From the NCBI GenBank assembly GCA_900317085.1, contig ONFJ01000011.1:1-44207 (forward strand): a stretch of 44,207 nt of DNA. Direction: 5' to 3'. Positions 14,855 through 22,434 of this stretch are shown here, piece by piece. The number at the start of each line of letters is the position of its first letter. Within the stretch, counting starts at the first letter, position 1. A program made the translations under genes and the position numbers. The stretch is from an uncultured Eubacteriales bacterium. GTDB taxonomy: Bacteria > Bacillota > Clostridia > Oscillospirales > Acutalibacteraceae. The notes under the pieces are model-generated. The model was not told the origin of the DNA, made no database searches, and worked only from the letters and a program-made list of their open reading frames with translations.

Positions 14855-15790
14855 TCAGGCTTCCGTGAAGAGAGGCGTGGAGTAGTAGCGGTCGCCGCTG
14901 TCAGGCAGCAGGGCGACGATGACTTTGCCGGCGTTCTCTTCCTTCTTCGCCTCTTCGATGGCGGCGGAGAGTGCGGCACCGGAGGAGATGCCGACGGAGA
15001 TACCTTCCGTCTTCGCGAGGAGTTTCGCGGCGGCGAAGGACTCTTCGGTGGTGGCGCGGTAGACCACGTCGTAGACGGAGGTGTTGAGGGTGTCCGGGAC
15101 GAAACCGGCGCCGATGCCCTGGATCTTATGGGCACCCGCACGGCCTTCGGAGAGGACCGGGGAGTCGTCCGGCTCGACGGCGATGACCTTGACGGAGTCC
15201 TTCTGCTCCTTCAGGTACTCGCCGGTGCCGGTCACGGTGCCGCCGGTGCCGACGCCTGCGACGAAGACGTCGACCGCGCCATCGGTGTCCTTCCAGATTT
15301 CCGGACCGGTCGTGGCTTTATGGATGGCCGGGTTCGCGGGGTTCACGAACTGGCCGGGGATGAAGCCGCCGTCGATCTCCGCCGCGAGTTCATCCGCTTT
15401 GGCGATAGCGCCCTTCATGCCCTTCGCGCCCTCGGTGAGGACGATCTCGGCGCCGTAGGCCTTGAGGATGTTGCGGCGCTCCACGCTCATGGTCTCGGGC
15501 ATCGTGAAGATGGCCCGATAGCCCTTGGCCGCTGCGATGGCGGCGAGGCCGATGCCGGTGTTGCCGGAGGTCGGCTCGATGATGACGGAGCCCTCTTTGA
15601 GGAGGCCTTTGGCTTCGGCGTCTTCGATCATCGCTTTGGCGATGCGGTCCTTGACGCTTCCGGCCGGGTTGAAATATTCGAGTTTGACGAGCAGGGTGGC
15701 TTTGAGGTCCAGTTCCTTCTCGATGTTCGTGACTTCGACAAGCGGGGTGTTTCCGATGAGTTCGACCGCGCCTTTGTAAATGTTTGCCAT
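14855..15790 (-). CDS. cysK: O-acetylserine sulfhydrylase (cysteine synthase A)
   Basis: A 311-residue PLP enzyme making cysteine from O-acetylserine and sulfide. The PLP lysine is Lys47 in NPAGSVKDR; the substrate loop TSGNTG and phosphate loop GTGGTVTGTG follow in family order, ending LLPDSGDRYYSTPLF. The start MANIYKGAVELIGNTPLV is canonical; 12 upstream in-frame residues are rejected. The ribosome site is weak (AGAAAGAAGG). It lies 60 bases after metY and a TATAAT is present in that gap (15826-15831), so it may have a second promoter besides read-through from metY. Confidence 0.96.
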   Translation of the reverse strand: MANIYKGAVELIGNTPLVEVTNIEKELDLKATLLVKLEYFNPAGSVKDRIAKAMIEDAEAKGLLKEGSVIIEPTSGNTGIGLAAIAAAKGYRAIFTMPETMSVERRNILKAYGAEIVLTEGAKGMKGAIAKADELAAEIDGGFIPGQFVNPANPAIHKATTGPEIWKDTDGAVDVFVAGVGTGGTVTGTGEYLKEQKDSVKVIAVEPDDSPVLSEGRAGAHKIQGIGAGFVPDTLNTSVYDVVYRATTEESFAAAKLLAKTEGISVGISSGAALSAAIEEAKKEENAGKVIVALLPDSGDRYYSTPLFTEA

Positions 15791-15850
15791 GACAGTAGCC
15801 TTCTTTCTGTATGTTTCACTTAACAATTATATCAACTTTTGCAAGCGGTT

Positions 15851-17182
15851 TCAGTGTCTTTTCCAGAAACCGCCCTTTTTGGCCGGTGCTTCTTCCGTCG
15901 GCTGGATGGCCGCGAACCCCTGCTCGAGGTCGGCGATGATGTCATCGATGTGCTCGGTGCCGATGGAGAGGCGGATGGTGCTCTGGTGGATGTCCTGGTC
16001 ATTCAGTTCTTCTTCGGTCAGCTGCGAGTGGGTCGTGGAGGCCGGGTGGATGACCAGGCTCTTGACGTCCGCGACGTTCGCGAGCAACGAGAAGATGGAG
16101 AGGTTGTCGATGAACTTCCAGGCCTCTTCCTTTCCGCCCTTGATGTCGAAGGTGAAGATGGAGGCACCGCCCTGCGGGAAGTACTTCTCATAGAGATCGT
16201 GCTGGGGATGGTCCGGGAGGGAGGGATGGTTGACCTTCTCGACCAGCGGGTGGCCCGCAAGGTACTCGACGACCTTCTTCGTGTTCTCCGCGTGCCGCTC
16301 CAGGCGGAGAGACAGGGTCTCGACGCCCTGAAGGAGCAGGAACGCGTTGAAGGGAGAGATGGCGGCGCCGGTGTCCCGCAGGAGAATGGCACGGATGTAC
16401 GTGACGAACGCTGCGGGACCGACGGCATCCGAGAAGGAGATCCCGTGATAGCTGGGGTTCGGGTCGGCGATCTGCGGGTATTTGCCCGAGGCCTTCCAGT
16501 CGAACTTGCCGGACTCGACGATGACACCGCCGAGGGTCGTGCCGTGGCCGCCGAGGAACTTGGTGGCGGAGTGGACGACGATGTCGGCACCGTGTTCGAT
16601 GGGCCGGATGAGGTACGGGGTGCCGAAGGTGTTGTCGATGACGAGCGGGATGCTGTGCGCATGAGCAAGCTCCGCCAGCGCGTCGATGTCCGGGATGTCC
16701 GAGTTGGGGTTGCCGAGAGTCTCGATGAAGATGGCTCTCGTATTGTCGTTGATGGCGGCCTTCACCTCGTCGAGGTCATGGATGTCCACGAATGAAGTGG
16801 AGACCCCGTACTGCGGAAGCGTATGGGCCAGCAGGTTGAAGCTGCCGCCATAGATGGTTTTCTGAGCGACGATGTGCCCGCCGTTCGCGGCGAGAGCCTC
16901 GATCGCGTACGTAATAGCAGCGGCGCCGGAGGCCACGGCCAGGGCCGCGCTGCCGCCTTCGAGGGCGGCGACTCGCTCTTCGAAGACGCCCTGGGTGGAG
17001 TTGGTCAATCGCCCATAGATATTGCCGGGGTCCGCAAGGCCGAACCGGTCTGCCGCATGCTGGCTGTTATGGAACACATAAGAAGTGGTCTGGTAGATGG
17101 GGACGGCGCGGGCATCGGTGGCGGGGTCCGCCTGCTCCTGCCCGACGTGGAGCTGCAAAGTTTCGAATTTGTAGTTGCTCAT
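15851..17182 (-). CDS. metY: O-acetylhomoserine sulfhydrylase (aminocarboxypropyltransferase)
   Basis: A 443-residue Cys/Met-metabolism PLP enzyme that makes homocysteine from O-acetylhomoserine and sulfide. The PLP lysine is Lys208 in HSATKFLGGHGT, and the family blocks YGRLTNSTQGVFEERVAALE and FIETLGNPNSDIPD are present. The N-terminus FETLQLHVGQEQADPATDAR is typical of the OAH-sulfhydrylase subgroup. AAGGAG lies 7 bases before the ATG. Upstream are a consensus promoter, a cysteine-rich leader peptide and an attenuator. Together with cysK it forms a sulfur-assimilation operon. Confidence 0.95.
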   Translation of the reverse strand: MSNYKFETLQLHVGQEQADPATDARAVPIYQTTSYVFHNSQHAADRFGLADPGNIYGRLTNSTQGVFEERVAALEGGSAALAVASGAAAITYAIEALAANGGHIVAQKTIYGGSFNLLAHTLPQYGVSTSFVDIHDLDEVKAAINDNTRAIFIETLGNPNSDIPDIDALAELAHAHSIPLVIDNTFGTPYLIRPIEHGADIVVHSATKFLGGHGTTLGGVIVESGKFDWKASGKYPQIADPNPSYHGISFSDAVGPAAFVTYIRAILLRDTGAAISPFNAFLLLQGVETLSLRLERHAENTKKVVEYLAGHPLVEKVNHPSLPDHPQHDLYEKYFPQGGASIFTFDIKGGKEEAWKFIDNLSIFSLLANVADVKSLVIHPASTTHSQLTEEELNDQDIHQSTIRLSIGTEHIDDIIADLEQGFAAIQPTEEAPAKKGGFWKRH

Positions 17183-17225
17183 GGTGTTTCTCCTTCTCTT
17201 TTATGGAATCTCGTTTTTTGTCACT

Positions 17226-17315
17226 AAAAACCGGGGGCTTTGGAAGCTCCCGGGCACAGTAGTTCAGACTCAGACGCAGGGCGTCCGGCCCTCGGTCACG
17301 CAGCATGCCCGGGAG
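17226..17315 (-). promoter_or_regulatory. Transcription attenuator in the metY-cysK leader
   Basis: Two mutually exclusive hairpins are visible. The terminator pairs CCGGGAGCTT (17253-17244) with AAGCCCCCGG (17240-17231) with one mismatch and a 3-base loop, then runs into TTTTT (17230-17226). The alternative pairs CTCCCGGGCA (17315-17306, inside the leader peptide) with TGCCCGGGAG (17256-17247), a perfect 10 bp that consumes the terminator's 5' arm. The first arm directly precedes two Cys codons and follows two others. Ribosome stalling on Cys codons should favour the alternative hairpin and read-through. The architecture is seen; the regulatory logic is inferred. Confidence 0.8.
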
Positions 17316-17365
17316 TTCAGCATTCGACAACACATGTTCACTTGGAGGGAGGTGGTTCCGCGCAT
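17270..17365 (-). CDS. Cysteine-rich leader peptide of the metY-cysK operon
   Basis: A 31-residue open reading frame starting MRGTTSLQVNM with an AAAGGAG site exactly 8 bases before its ATG. It contains five cysteines at positions 12, 13, 21, 22 and 30, two of them in CC pairs, far above normal frequency. It sits between the promoter and the attenuator of a cysteine/methionine biosynthesis operon. This is the layout of a ribosome-mediated attenuation peptide; function as a protein is not expected. It also contains four methionines counting the start, so sensing of Met cannot be excluded. Confidence 0.82.
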   Translation of the reverse strand: MRGTTSLQVNMCCRMLNSRACCVTEGRTPCV

Positions 17366-17397
17366 GGTGGTGGCTCCTTTCTGTATTCGTTGAATGC

Positions 17398-17426
17398 AGT
17401 ATAAACCCATTCGCCTACCATGTCAA
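17398..17426 (-). promoter_or_regulatory. Promoter of the metY-cysK operon
   Basis: Minus strand TTGACA (17421-17426) and TATACT (17398-17403) with a 17-base spacer. The -35 lies in a small dyad (CCTA-N9-TAGG, 17414-17430), a possible site for the divergent Rrf2 regulator; the regulator link is inference. Confidence 0.85.
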
Positions 17427-17449
17427 TAGGTTATTTAAATTTTTTTCTC

Positions 17450-17479
17450 TTGTTTTGGCGATTTACCCTGCGGTATAAT
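17450..17479 (+). promoter_or_regulatory. Promoter of the Rrf2 gene with iterated-motif copy
   Basis: TTGTTT (17450-17455) and TATAAT (17474-17479) with an 18-base spacer. The spacer contains GGCGATTTA (17457-17465). This promoter is back-to-back with that of metY, 23 bases between the two -35 boxes. Confidence 0.65.
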
Positions 17480-17510
17480 AGGTAAAACATCAAATACAGG
17501 CGGTGAGAAC

Positions 17511-17951
17511 ATGATCTCCACAAAAGGGCGTTATGCCCTGCGGGTCCTTCTGGACCTCGCGGAACACCGGGACAGCGCGAAGCCGATCCCGCTGAAAGAT
17601 GTCGCGGAGCGGCAGGAGATCTCGAAGAAGTACCTCGAGATCATTGTGAAAGAACTGGTGACGGCCGGTTACGTGTCCGGCGTCAGCGGCAAGGGCGGCG
17701 GCTACCGCCTGAAGTGCGACCCGGAGAAGACGACGGTCGGGGAAGTCCTCGAACTCATGGAAGGTTCCCTGGCTCCGGTCGCGTGTCTCAACTGCAAGGA
17801 GCCGTACGAGTGTGCCCGAAGACCCTTCTGCAAGACCCTTCCCATGTGGAAGGAGTTCGACGCCATGGTCCACGACTTCTTCTACGGGAAGACGCTTGCG
17901 GACCTCGTCGGGACCGACCCGGAAGCCGCCGGCGATTATTATGTGATTTAA
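17511..17951 (+). CDS. Rrf2-family regulator with IscR-type cysteines
   Basis: A 146-residue regulator with a winged helix-turn-helix (ISTKGRYALRVLLDLAEH, then SKKYLEIIVKELVTAGYV and a GKGGGYRL wing). The loop after the dimer helix has Cys92, Cys95, Cys101 and Cys107; the last three keep the C-x5-C-x5-C spacing of the IscR [2Fe-2S] site. CymR, the Rrf2 regulator of cysteine metabolism in Bacillus, lacks these cysteines. Its position divergent from metY-cysK suggests that it controls them, perhaps sensing Fe-S status (inference). The start has a weak AGGCGGTGAG site. Confidence 0.9.
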   Translation: MISTKGRYALRVLLDLAEHRDSAKPIPLKDVAERQEISKKYLEIIVKELVTAGYVSGVSGKGGGYRLKCDPEKTTVGEVLELMEGSLAPVACLNCKEPYECARRPFCKTLPMWKEFDAMVHDFFYGKTLADLVGTDPEAAGDYYVI

Positions 17952-17958
17952 ATCAATG

Positions 17959-18078
17959 TTATAAAAAGAAAAGGACTCTGCGAATGCAGAGTCCTTTTTG
18001 CGTTTGGTTTACAGGCGGTGGTCCCGCTACAAAGAGGACCACGGCGGTGACGCACAGTCTTTTCAGTAATTTCAACAT
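17959..18078 (-). CDS. Possible 39-aa peptide, reading through a terminator
   Basis: AAGGAGG lies 7 bases before an ATG at 18078, an excellent ribosome site. The peptide begins MLKLLKRLCVTAVVLFVAG, a basic start plus a hydrophobic helix, like a signal or membrane segment. Its second half is encoded by the terminator hairpin and its stop (17959-17961) lies beyond the expected end of the transcript, so most mRNAs would lack the stop. It may be a small membrane peptide, a decayed gene, or chance behind a genuine ribosome site. Confidence 0.35.
   Translation of the reverse strand: MLKLLKRLCVTAVVLFVAGPPPVNQTQKGLCIRRVLFFL
17969..17999 (+). terminator. Bidirectional terminator after the Rrf2 gene
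   Basis: A perfect 13-bp stem (17969-17981 with 17986-17998) with loop GAAT. Tails are TTTTTG on plus and TTTTCTTTTTAT on minus, so it serves the converging PEP-binding operon too. Confidence 0.9.
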
Positions 18079-18090
18079 CTGTTTTCCTCC

Positions 18091-18174
18091 TTACCAGCTG
18101 AGGCCGTCGTCAAAGTCCACGAGGGTCGGGTCGAGGGGCTCCTCGCCCATGACGTTCTGCATAACCAGCGTCAA
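18091..18174 (-). CDS. Possible 27-aa acidic peptide coupled to the PEP-binding gene
   Basis: A frame that starts with TTG at 18174, overlapping the preceding stop as TTGA, with GGTGAT six bases upstream. The product is acidic with aromatic and Asp-rich C-terminus (PTLVDFDDGLSW). An internal ATG at 18162 would give 23 residues. It ends 12 bases before the 39-aa frame. The run of coupled short frames is suggestive, but no family is known to me. Confidence 0.35.
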   Translation of the reverse strand: MTLVMQNVMGEEPLDPTLVDFDDGLSW

Positions 18175-20741
18175 CAGGTGATCACCAGATGTTCATCGGC
18201 TACGTCGTTGTAGACACGGCAGTTTCGGCCGGAGACATCGTAGACATGGACGACGCCGGAAAGCGCGCCGGCCGGGTCGAACTCCGACACGATATCGTCC
18301 GAGGAAGCCAGCTTCTCCGGTGCGTAATGGATCGTCTTCCGGTCCCGGAAGACCGCGGTATACAGGATCCGCGACTCCACGAGGTCCTGGAAGATGTGGC
18401 TCCCGAAGGACAGCTCCGGGTTATACCCGACCTTCGACTCTTCGGTCTCACAGATGATCTCGAAGGCGCTGATGTCGGAAAACGTCGTCGGCACCCCGAG
18501 CTCCGGCGAGGAGGTGCCCACCCGCCCGGGGACGATCAGCATCATATGCCTGCCCATGTCACGGTAGTGCCAGTTGATCTTTCCGATCAGCTTGGCCACC
18601 TGATCTTTGTCTTTGTAGGGAAGCTCATAATAGCGGAGAGGGTCAACCAGAACGATCGTGTCCAGCAGGTTCGACCCGGAGATCCCCATGGACGCGCCCC
18701 GGCTCTCGAGAAGGATGTGCTCTTCCGCAATGTCCGACGGGATCACCGTCCCGGTCTCGCTCTTCAGGACCTGCAGCGGACGGCACTGGAGCAGATCGAT
18801 CGAGTATTCTCCATCTTCGGAGATGTTGATGGTGAATTCGGTGTCGACCGGATAGTTGTATTCTTCCTGGATGCAATGGAGCATCCGTTTCATCTGATCC
18901 ATCAGAGCCTCGTTTTCCACGAGCCCTTTGCACGAGATGAACGTGACCGGGCGGAAACGCCCCGTCTCCCGCAGGCGGCTCTCGGCATCGAAATCGTGCT
19001 CCAGCAGGATCTTCTGGAGATAGCGCGGAAGGTCCGGTTCGATCTCCCGGAGGGGGAGACGCTTCAGCGTCCGTTCCGCCATGTCGATGACCTCTGCTTT
19101 CCCCTGAGAGAACTTGTGCTTGTCCGCGGAGGATGAGTAGGAGGTCTTCTCCGGCTGGTCCAGATTGACGATCCGCGGATAGGACCCTTCGGTCCGGTCG
19201 ACCGCGGAAGTGCCGAGACCCATGACCAGCCGCAGCATGCCCGCGGCCGGGTCGGTGTCTTTCATGACCCGGTACGGACTGTACGAATAGCCGACCCCGG
19301 CGGCGCAGGGCATATAGCGGGAGCCGTAATAGGACCCCGAGACCCTCTGGATGAGCAACGCCATCTGTTCATCGCGATTGTCAAGTTCGCGCCGTTTCCG
19401 GTAGTCGAGCGCGGAAAGGCTCATCGTGCTGGCATAGACGACTTTGATCGCGTGTTCGAATTCGGCAAGACGCGTCTCCAGGCTCCCGCGGTTGGCGCAG
19501 AAGACCGACTCGTATTTTCCGGCAAATGCATTTCCGAACCCGTCCTCCAGGATGCTGCTGGAGCGGATGATATACGGGTCCTGTCCATAGTACTCGATGA
19601 TCCGGACGAACTGTTCGCGCATCGCTGCAGAGAAAGCGCCGTTCATCAGTCCTTCCGCGAACTCTTCCGAGAGAGAAAAATAGCCTTCCGGTGTCCGCTG
19701 GCGGATCCGCAGGTCCCACAGGTTGTTGTCGACGATATAGGTGTAATAGAGGTCCGACCCGACATAGAAAGAGTCGTGCGGCTCGAGGACCTCGCTGATG
19801 TCCGGTTCCCGGTTCCGGATGATATTCCGGGCGAGAAGCATGCCGCAGGCTTTGCCGCCGATCTTACCGGTGCCGATCATATGGTCCCGGACTGCGAAAT
19901 AGTCTTCGGGCGCAAAATGCTCGTTGACCATTTTCTGCATCTTTTCATCGCGGGTCATCATGACCTCGCAGATCCAGGCGCATTCTTTCGTCACGTCGAT
20001 GCCGCTTTCGTGAAGCATCCGGACACGGTTGAACTCGCGGTCCCAGGAATCGATGAACTGCTCTTCCGCCGACCGCTGGGCCATGCCGAGCGACTGATAG
20101 AACCGGCTCGCCCGGACCCCGTCGAGGATGGGGCGGAATGCTCCGGACTCCGGGTCATAGGTGTGCGGGAGGAACATCGTGTCGGACGTCCTCTCCCAAA
20201 CCTTCTCCGGGCGGACGTAGACGTTTCTGGCGTCCGAATAGACATCGAAGAACAGCTGGGTCGTGTCCAGGATCTTGTTGATCGCATGGGTGGAATGCTT
20301 TCCCCGGATGATCGGGAAGAACGCCACCGTGTCGAGAATGAACAGGAAGGGGCAGGTCACCCGGAAAAAGTTGCCCATCATCAGGTCGGTCGCCCAGGCG
20401 GCCTGGAGTTCGGACAGGCAGTCGAACACATAAAACGCGTCTCTGCCCTCCTGCTCGATATAGTTGTGGATGGCGACCGTGAACGTTTCGAATTTATGGG
20501 TCAGCGGGACTTCAATCGTTTTGACTCCAGGGCAGTCCTCCAGCAGCGGCTCATGGTTGGCGAACCGGAAATAGATGAGGTTCCTTTTGTCCTCGATCGC
20601 CTGCCGGACATAGGGCTCCATGAACAGCCTGAACTGGTCGAGATCGGAAACACGCCATACGACATTGTCGCCCAGACGGATGTTGTCCAGCGCAAGGTCC
20701 ATTTCGGGGATGCCGCTTTTGACCCGGTCAAATGCTGCCAT
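18171..20741 (-). CDS. PEP/pyruvate-binding domain protein with KaiC-like N-terminus
   Basis: An 856-residue protein. Residues ~1-220 resemble a KaiC/RecA-type core (FDRVKSGIPEMDLALDNIRL) but without a Walker A lysine motif, so ATP hydrolysis there is unlikely. Residues ~290-680 carry the ATP-grasp nucleotide-binding domain of PPDK/PEP synthase: GGKACGMLLARNI, IIRSSSILEDGFGNAFAGKYESV and LLQCRPLQ. The phosphohistidine and PEP/pyruvate TIM-barrel domains of true PPDK are absent, so it is not a complete PEP synthase. The start MAAFDRV is chosen because AAGGAG lies 8 bases before the ATG; 22 upstream in-frame residues read through a terminator. The reaction is unknown. Confidence 0.82.
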   Translation of the reverse strand: MAAFDRVKSGIPEMDLALDNIRLGDNVVWRVSDLDQFRLFMEPYVRQAIEDKRNLIYFRFANHEPLLEDCPGVKTIEVPLTHKFETFTVAIHNYIEQEGRDAFYVFDCLSELQAAWATDLMMGNFFRVTCPFLFILDTVAFFPIIRGKHSTHAINKILDTTQLFFDVYSDARNVYVRPEKVWERTSDTMFLPHTYDPESGAFRPILDGVRASRFYQSLGMAQRSAEEQFIDSWDREFNRVRMLHESGIDVTKECAWICEVMMTRDEKMQKMVNEHFAPEDYFAVRDHMIGTGKIGGKACGMLLARNIIRNREPDISEVLEPHDSFYVGSDLYYTYIVDNNLWDLRIRQRTPEGYFSLSEEFAEGLMNGAFSAAMREQFVRIIEYYGQDPYIIRSSSILEDGFGNAFAGKYESVFCANRGSLETRLAEFEHAIKVVYASTMSLSALDYRKRRELDNRDEQMALLIQRVSGSYYGSRYMPCAAGVGYSYSPYRVMKDTDPAAGMLRLVMGLGTSAVDRTEGSYPRIVNLDQPEKTSYSSSADKHKFSQGKAEVIDMAERTLKRLPLREIEPDLPRYLQKILLEHDFDAESRLRETGRFRPVTFISCKGLVENEALMDQMKRMLHCIQEEYNYPVDTEFTINISEDGEYSIDLLQCRPLQVLKSETGTVIPSDIAEEHILLESRGASMGISGSNLLDTIVLVDPLRYYELPYKDKDQVAKLIGKINWHYRDMGRHMMLIVPGRVGTSSPELGVPTTFSDISAFEIICETEESKVGYNPELSFGSHIFQDLVESRILYTAVFRDRKTIHYAPEKLASSDDIVSEFDPAGALSGVVHVYDVSGRNCRVYNDVADEHLVITC

Positions 20742-20760
20742 CGTCTCGACTCCTTTCCAC

Positions 20761-20797
20761 AAAAAAAGGGCGTTCCATCTCTGTGAGATGAAACGCC
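20761..20797 (-). terminator. Terminator or leader attenuator before the PEP-binding gene
   Basis: A 13-bp stem with one mismatch (20769-20781 with 20785-20797), 3-base loop and seven U residues (20767-20761, minus strand). It ends the epimerase operon, but also lies inside the leader of the promoter at 20822-20850, so transcripts of the PEP-binding gene must pass it. Confidence 0.85.
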
Positions 20798-20821
20798 GTC
20801 GCTTCATTGTTTTACGGGTCT

Positions 20822-20850
20822 ATCTTAGCATCAATCCGGGCAAAACGCAA
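20822..20850 (-). promoter_or_regulatory. Probable promoter of the PEP-binding gene
   Basis: Minus strand TTGCGT (20845-20850), 17-base spacer, TAAGAT (20822-20827) with an extended TGC. It overlaps the last codons of the epimerase gene. Confidence 0.55.
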
Positions 20851-21664
20851 GCGTTGCCGTCTTCCGGTCGAGGCTTTTTACCGTGCCGCTCATCTGGAGC
20901 GTCCCGTCTTCGAGCGACAGGATGTTCAGTGAGCCGCCGGGCTCTTTCACGGTGATGTCGACCGGCTTGCCGGTCCGGTCGGCCATGTACGCGCCGATGG
21001 CGGTCGTGCCGCTGCCGCACGCGGACTCCCAGCAGAGAGTGCCGGCGGCGGGGACGTAGACGAGGGGCGTGAGTCTCAGTTTGTGCCGCTCGAAGAACAG
21101 GATGCCGATGGCATCTGTCCCGAGGGCTTCACACCAGCTGCGCGCCATGGCCTCGGCCCGGGAACGCCCTCCCTCGCCCTCGGGGGCGGGACGCTCCAGG
21201 ATGACGTGCGCAATGCCGTCGAACCGGACGATGACCGGCTTACGGCCGTCTCCGGTCACGGAGAACGGGGCATCGTCGATGGAGCGCGGCTTCGGCATGA
21301 TGACAGAGCCGTAGTAGGCGGTGTCGGTCTCCGCTTTCAGCGCCACCGTCACGGGACCGGATGCGCCGGAAGAGCGTACCGTGACACCGATGGGATCGCC
21401 CTGCTCCGGGGTCTTCCCGCTGCGCATGGCCACCAGTGCCGCTGCGCTCATGGTCGCGTTGCCGCAGAACTCGCCGCCGGCCATCTGCAGATCGATGTCG
21501 CAGCCGGAGTCTGACGGTGCGGAAACGAACCCCACCTGCTCCACGGACGGCTCTGCTTTCATGAGCGCCGCCGCCACGGAGAGCCGTTCTTCCGCGGGGA
21601 CCGGAGTCTCCACCAGAAGCGTGATGTTCCCGGTCGGGTCGAAAAGATGATAGGTTACTTCCAT
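20831..21664 (-). CDS. DapF-like amino-acid epimerase/racemase
   Basis: A 277-residue protein with two-cysteine epimerase architecture. One half carries the first candidate catalytic Cys in MAGGEFCGNATMSAAA and the other the second in CWESACGSGTTAIGAY, matching the paired-Cys mechanism of DapF and related PLP-independent epimerases. The opening DPTGNITLLVETPVP differs from true DapF, so diaminopimelate need not be the substrate. Its ATG overlaps the stop of the ABC transporter ATPase gene (TAATG), so it is co-translated with an amino-acid importer. I infer that it interconverts L and D forms, or a histidine-like substrate, of the imported amino acid. Confidence 0.82.
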   Translation of the reverse strand: MEVTYHLFDPTGNITLLVETPVPAEERLSVAAALMKAEPSVEQVGFVSAPSDSGCDIDLQMAGGEFCGNATMSAAALVAMRSGKTPEQGDPIGVTVRSSGASGPVTVALKAETDTAYYGSVIMPKPRSIDDAPFSVTGDGRKPVIVRFDGIAHVILERPAPEGEGGRSRAEAMARSWCEALGTDAIGILFFERHKLRLTPLVYVPAAGTLCWESACGSGTTAIGAYMADRTGKPVDITVKEPGGSLNILSLEDGTLQMSGTVKSLDRKTATLAFCPD

Positions 21665-22422
21665 TACTGCTGATAATTCTTTAAGAACTGCTTCGTGCGT
21701 TCCTGGGTCGGGTTGCCGAACACCTCTTCCGGGTCTCCCTGCTCGACGATGACGCCGCCGTCCATGAAGATGACGCGGTTGGAGACCGAACGGGCGAAGG
21801 GCATCTCGTGGGTGACGACGACCATTGTCATCTTGTCTTCGGCGAGCTGCCGGATGACCTTCAGGACCTCACCGGTGAGCTCGGGGTCGAGCGCGCTGGT
21901 GGGCTCGTCGAAGAAGAGGATGGCAGGGTTCATCGCCAGGGCACGGGCAATGGCCACGCGCTGCTGCTGTCCGCCGGAGAGCTGACAGGGGTAGGCGTCC
22001 GCACGATGGGAGAGGTCCATCTTCCGCAGGAGTTCTTCCGCTTCCGCGAAGACCTCGTCCTTGTCACGCTTCTGCACGTTGATCGGCGCGTCCGTGATGT
22101 TCTTCATGACGGAATAGTGCGGGAACAGGTTGAAGTTCTGGAAGACCAGGCCGAAGTGCTGCTTCGCCTTGCGCAGTTCTGCCGGGCCGACGTATTCCGC
22201 TTTGCCGTCCGCGCCGGTCGTGACCGCCGGGGTGCCGGTGTAGCTGATCTCACCGGAATCGATGGTCTCGAGGAACGTGGCACAGCGCAGGAGCGTACTT
22301 TTGCCCGAACCGGAGGGGCCGATGATGCTGACGACTTCGCTCGTGTCGACAGCGAGGCTGATGTCTTTCAGGACTTCGACATCGCCAAACGATTTTTTGA
22401 TGTTTTTCATCTCTAAAACCAT
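21664..22422 (-). CDS. Polar amino-acid ABC transporter, ATP-binding protein
   Basis: A 252-residue GlnQ/HisP-type ATPase with Walker [11 protein letters not shown]-loop [10 protein letters not shown], signature [15 protein letters not shown], Walker [16 protein letters not shown] and the switch His in VVTHEM. It powers uptake with the permease encoded 12 bases upstream. AAGGAGG lies 7 bases before the ATG at 22422. An insertion after ISYTGTPA (residues ~64-80) is slightly longer than in GlnQ. Confidence 0.96.
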   Translation of the reverse strand: MVLEMKNIKKSFGDVEVLKDISLAVDTSEVVSIIGPSGSGKSTLLRCATFLETIDSGEISYTGTPAVTTGADGKAEYVGPAELRKAKQHFGLVFQNFNLFPHYSVMKNITDAPINVQKRDKDEVFAEAEELLRKMDLSHRADAYPCQLSGGQQQRVAIARALAMNPAILFFDEPTSALDPELTGEVLKVIRQLAEDKMTMVVVTHEMPFARSVSNRVIFMDGGVIVEQGDPEEVFGNPTQERTKQFLKNYQQ

Positions 22423-22434
22423 GCTGCCACCTCC

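Noticed and set aside
16823..17227. Plus-strand frames over metY and its leader
   Set aside because: They run opposite a firmly identified enzyme and the attenuator and have no ribosome sites.
17183..17395. SAM riboswitch or T-box in the metY leader
   Set aside because: No T-box AGGGTGGNACCGCG-like element or SAM-I core helices are visible; the leader is fully explained by a coding peptide and two hairpins.
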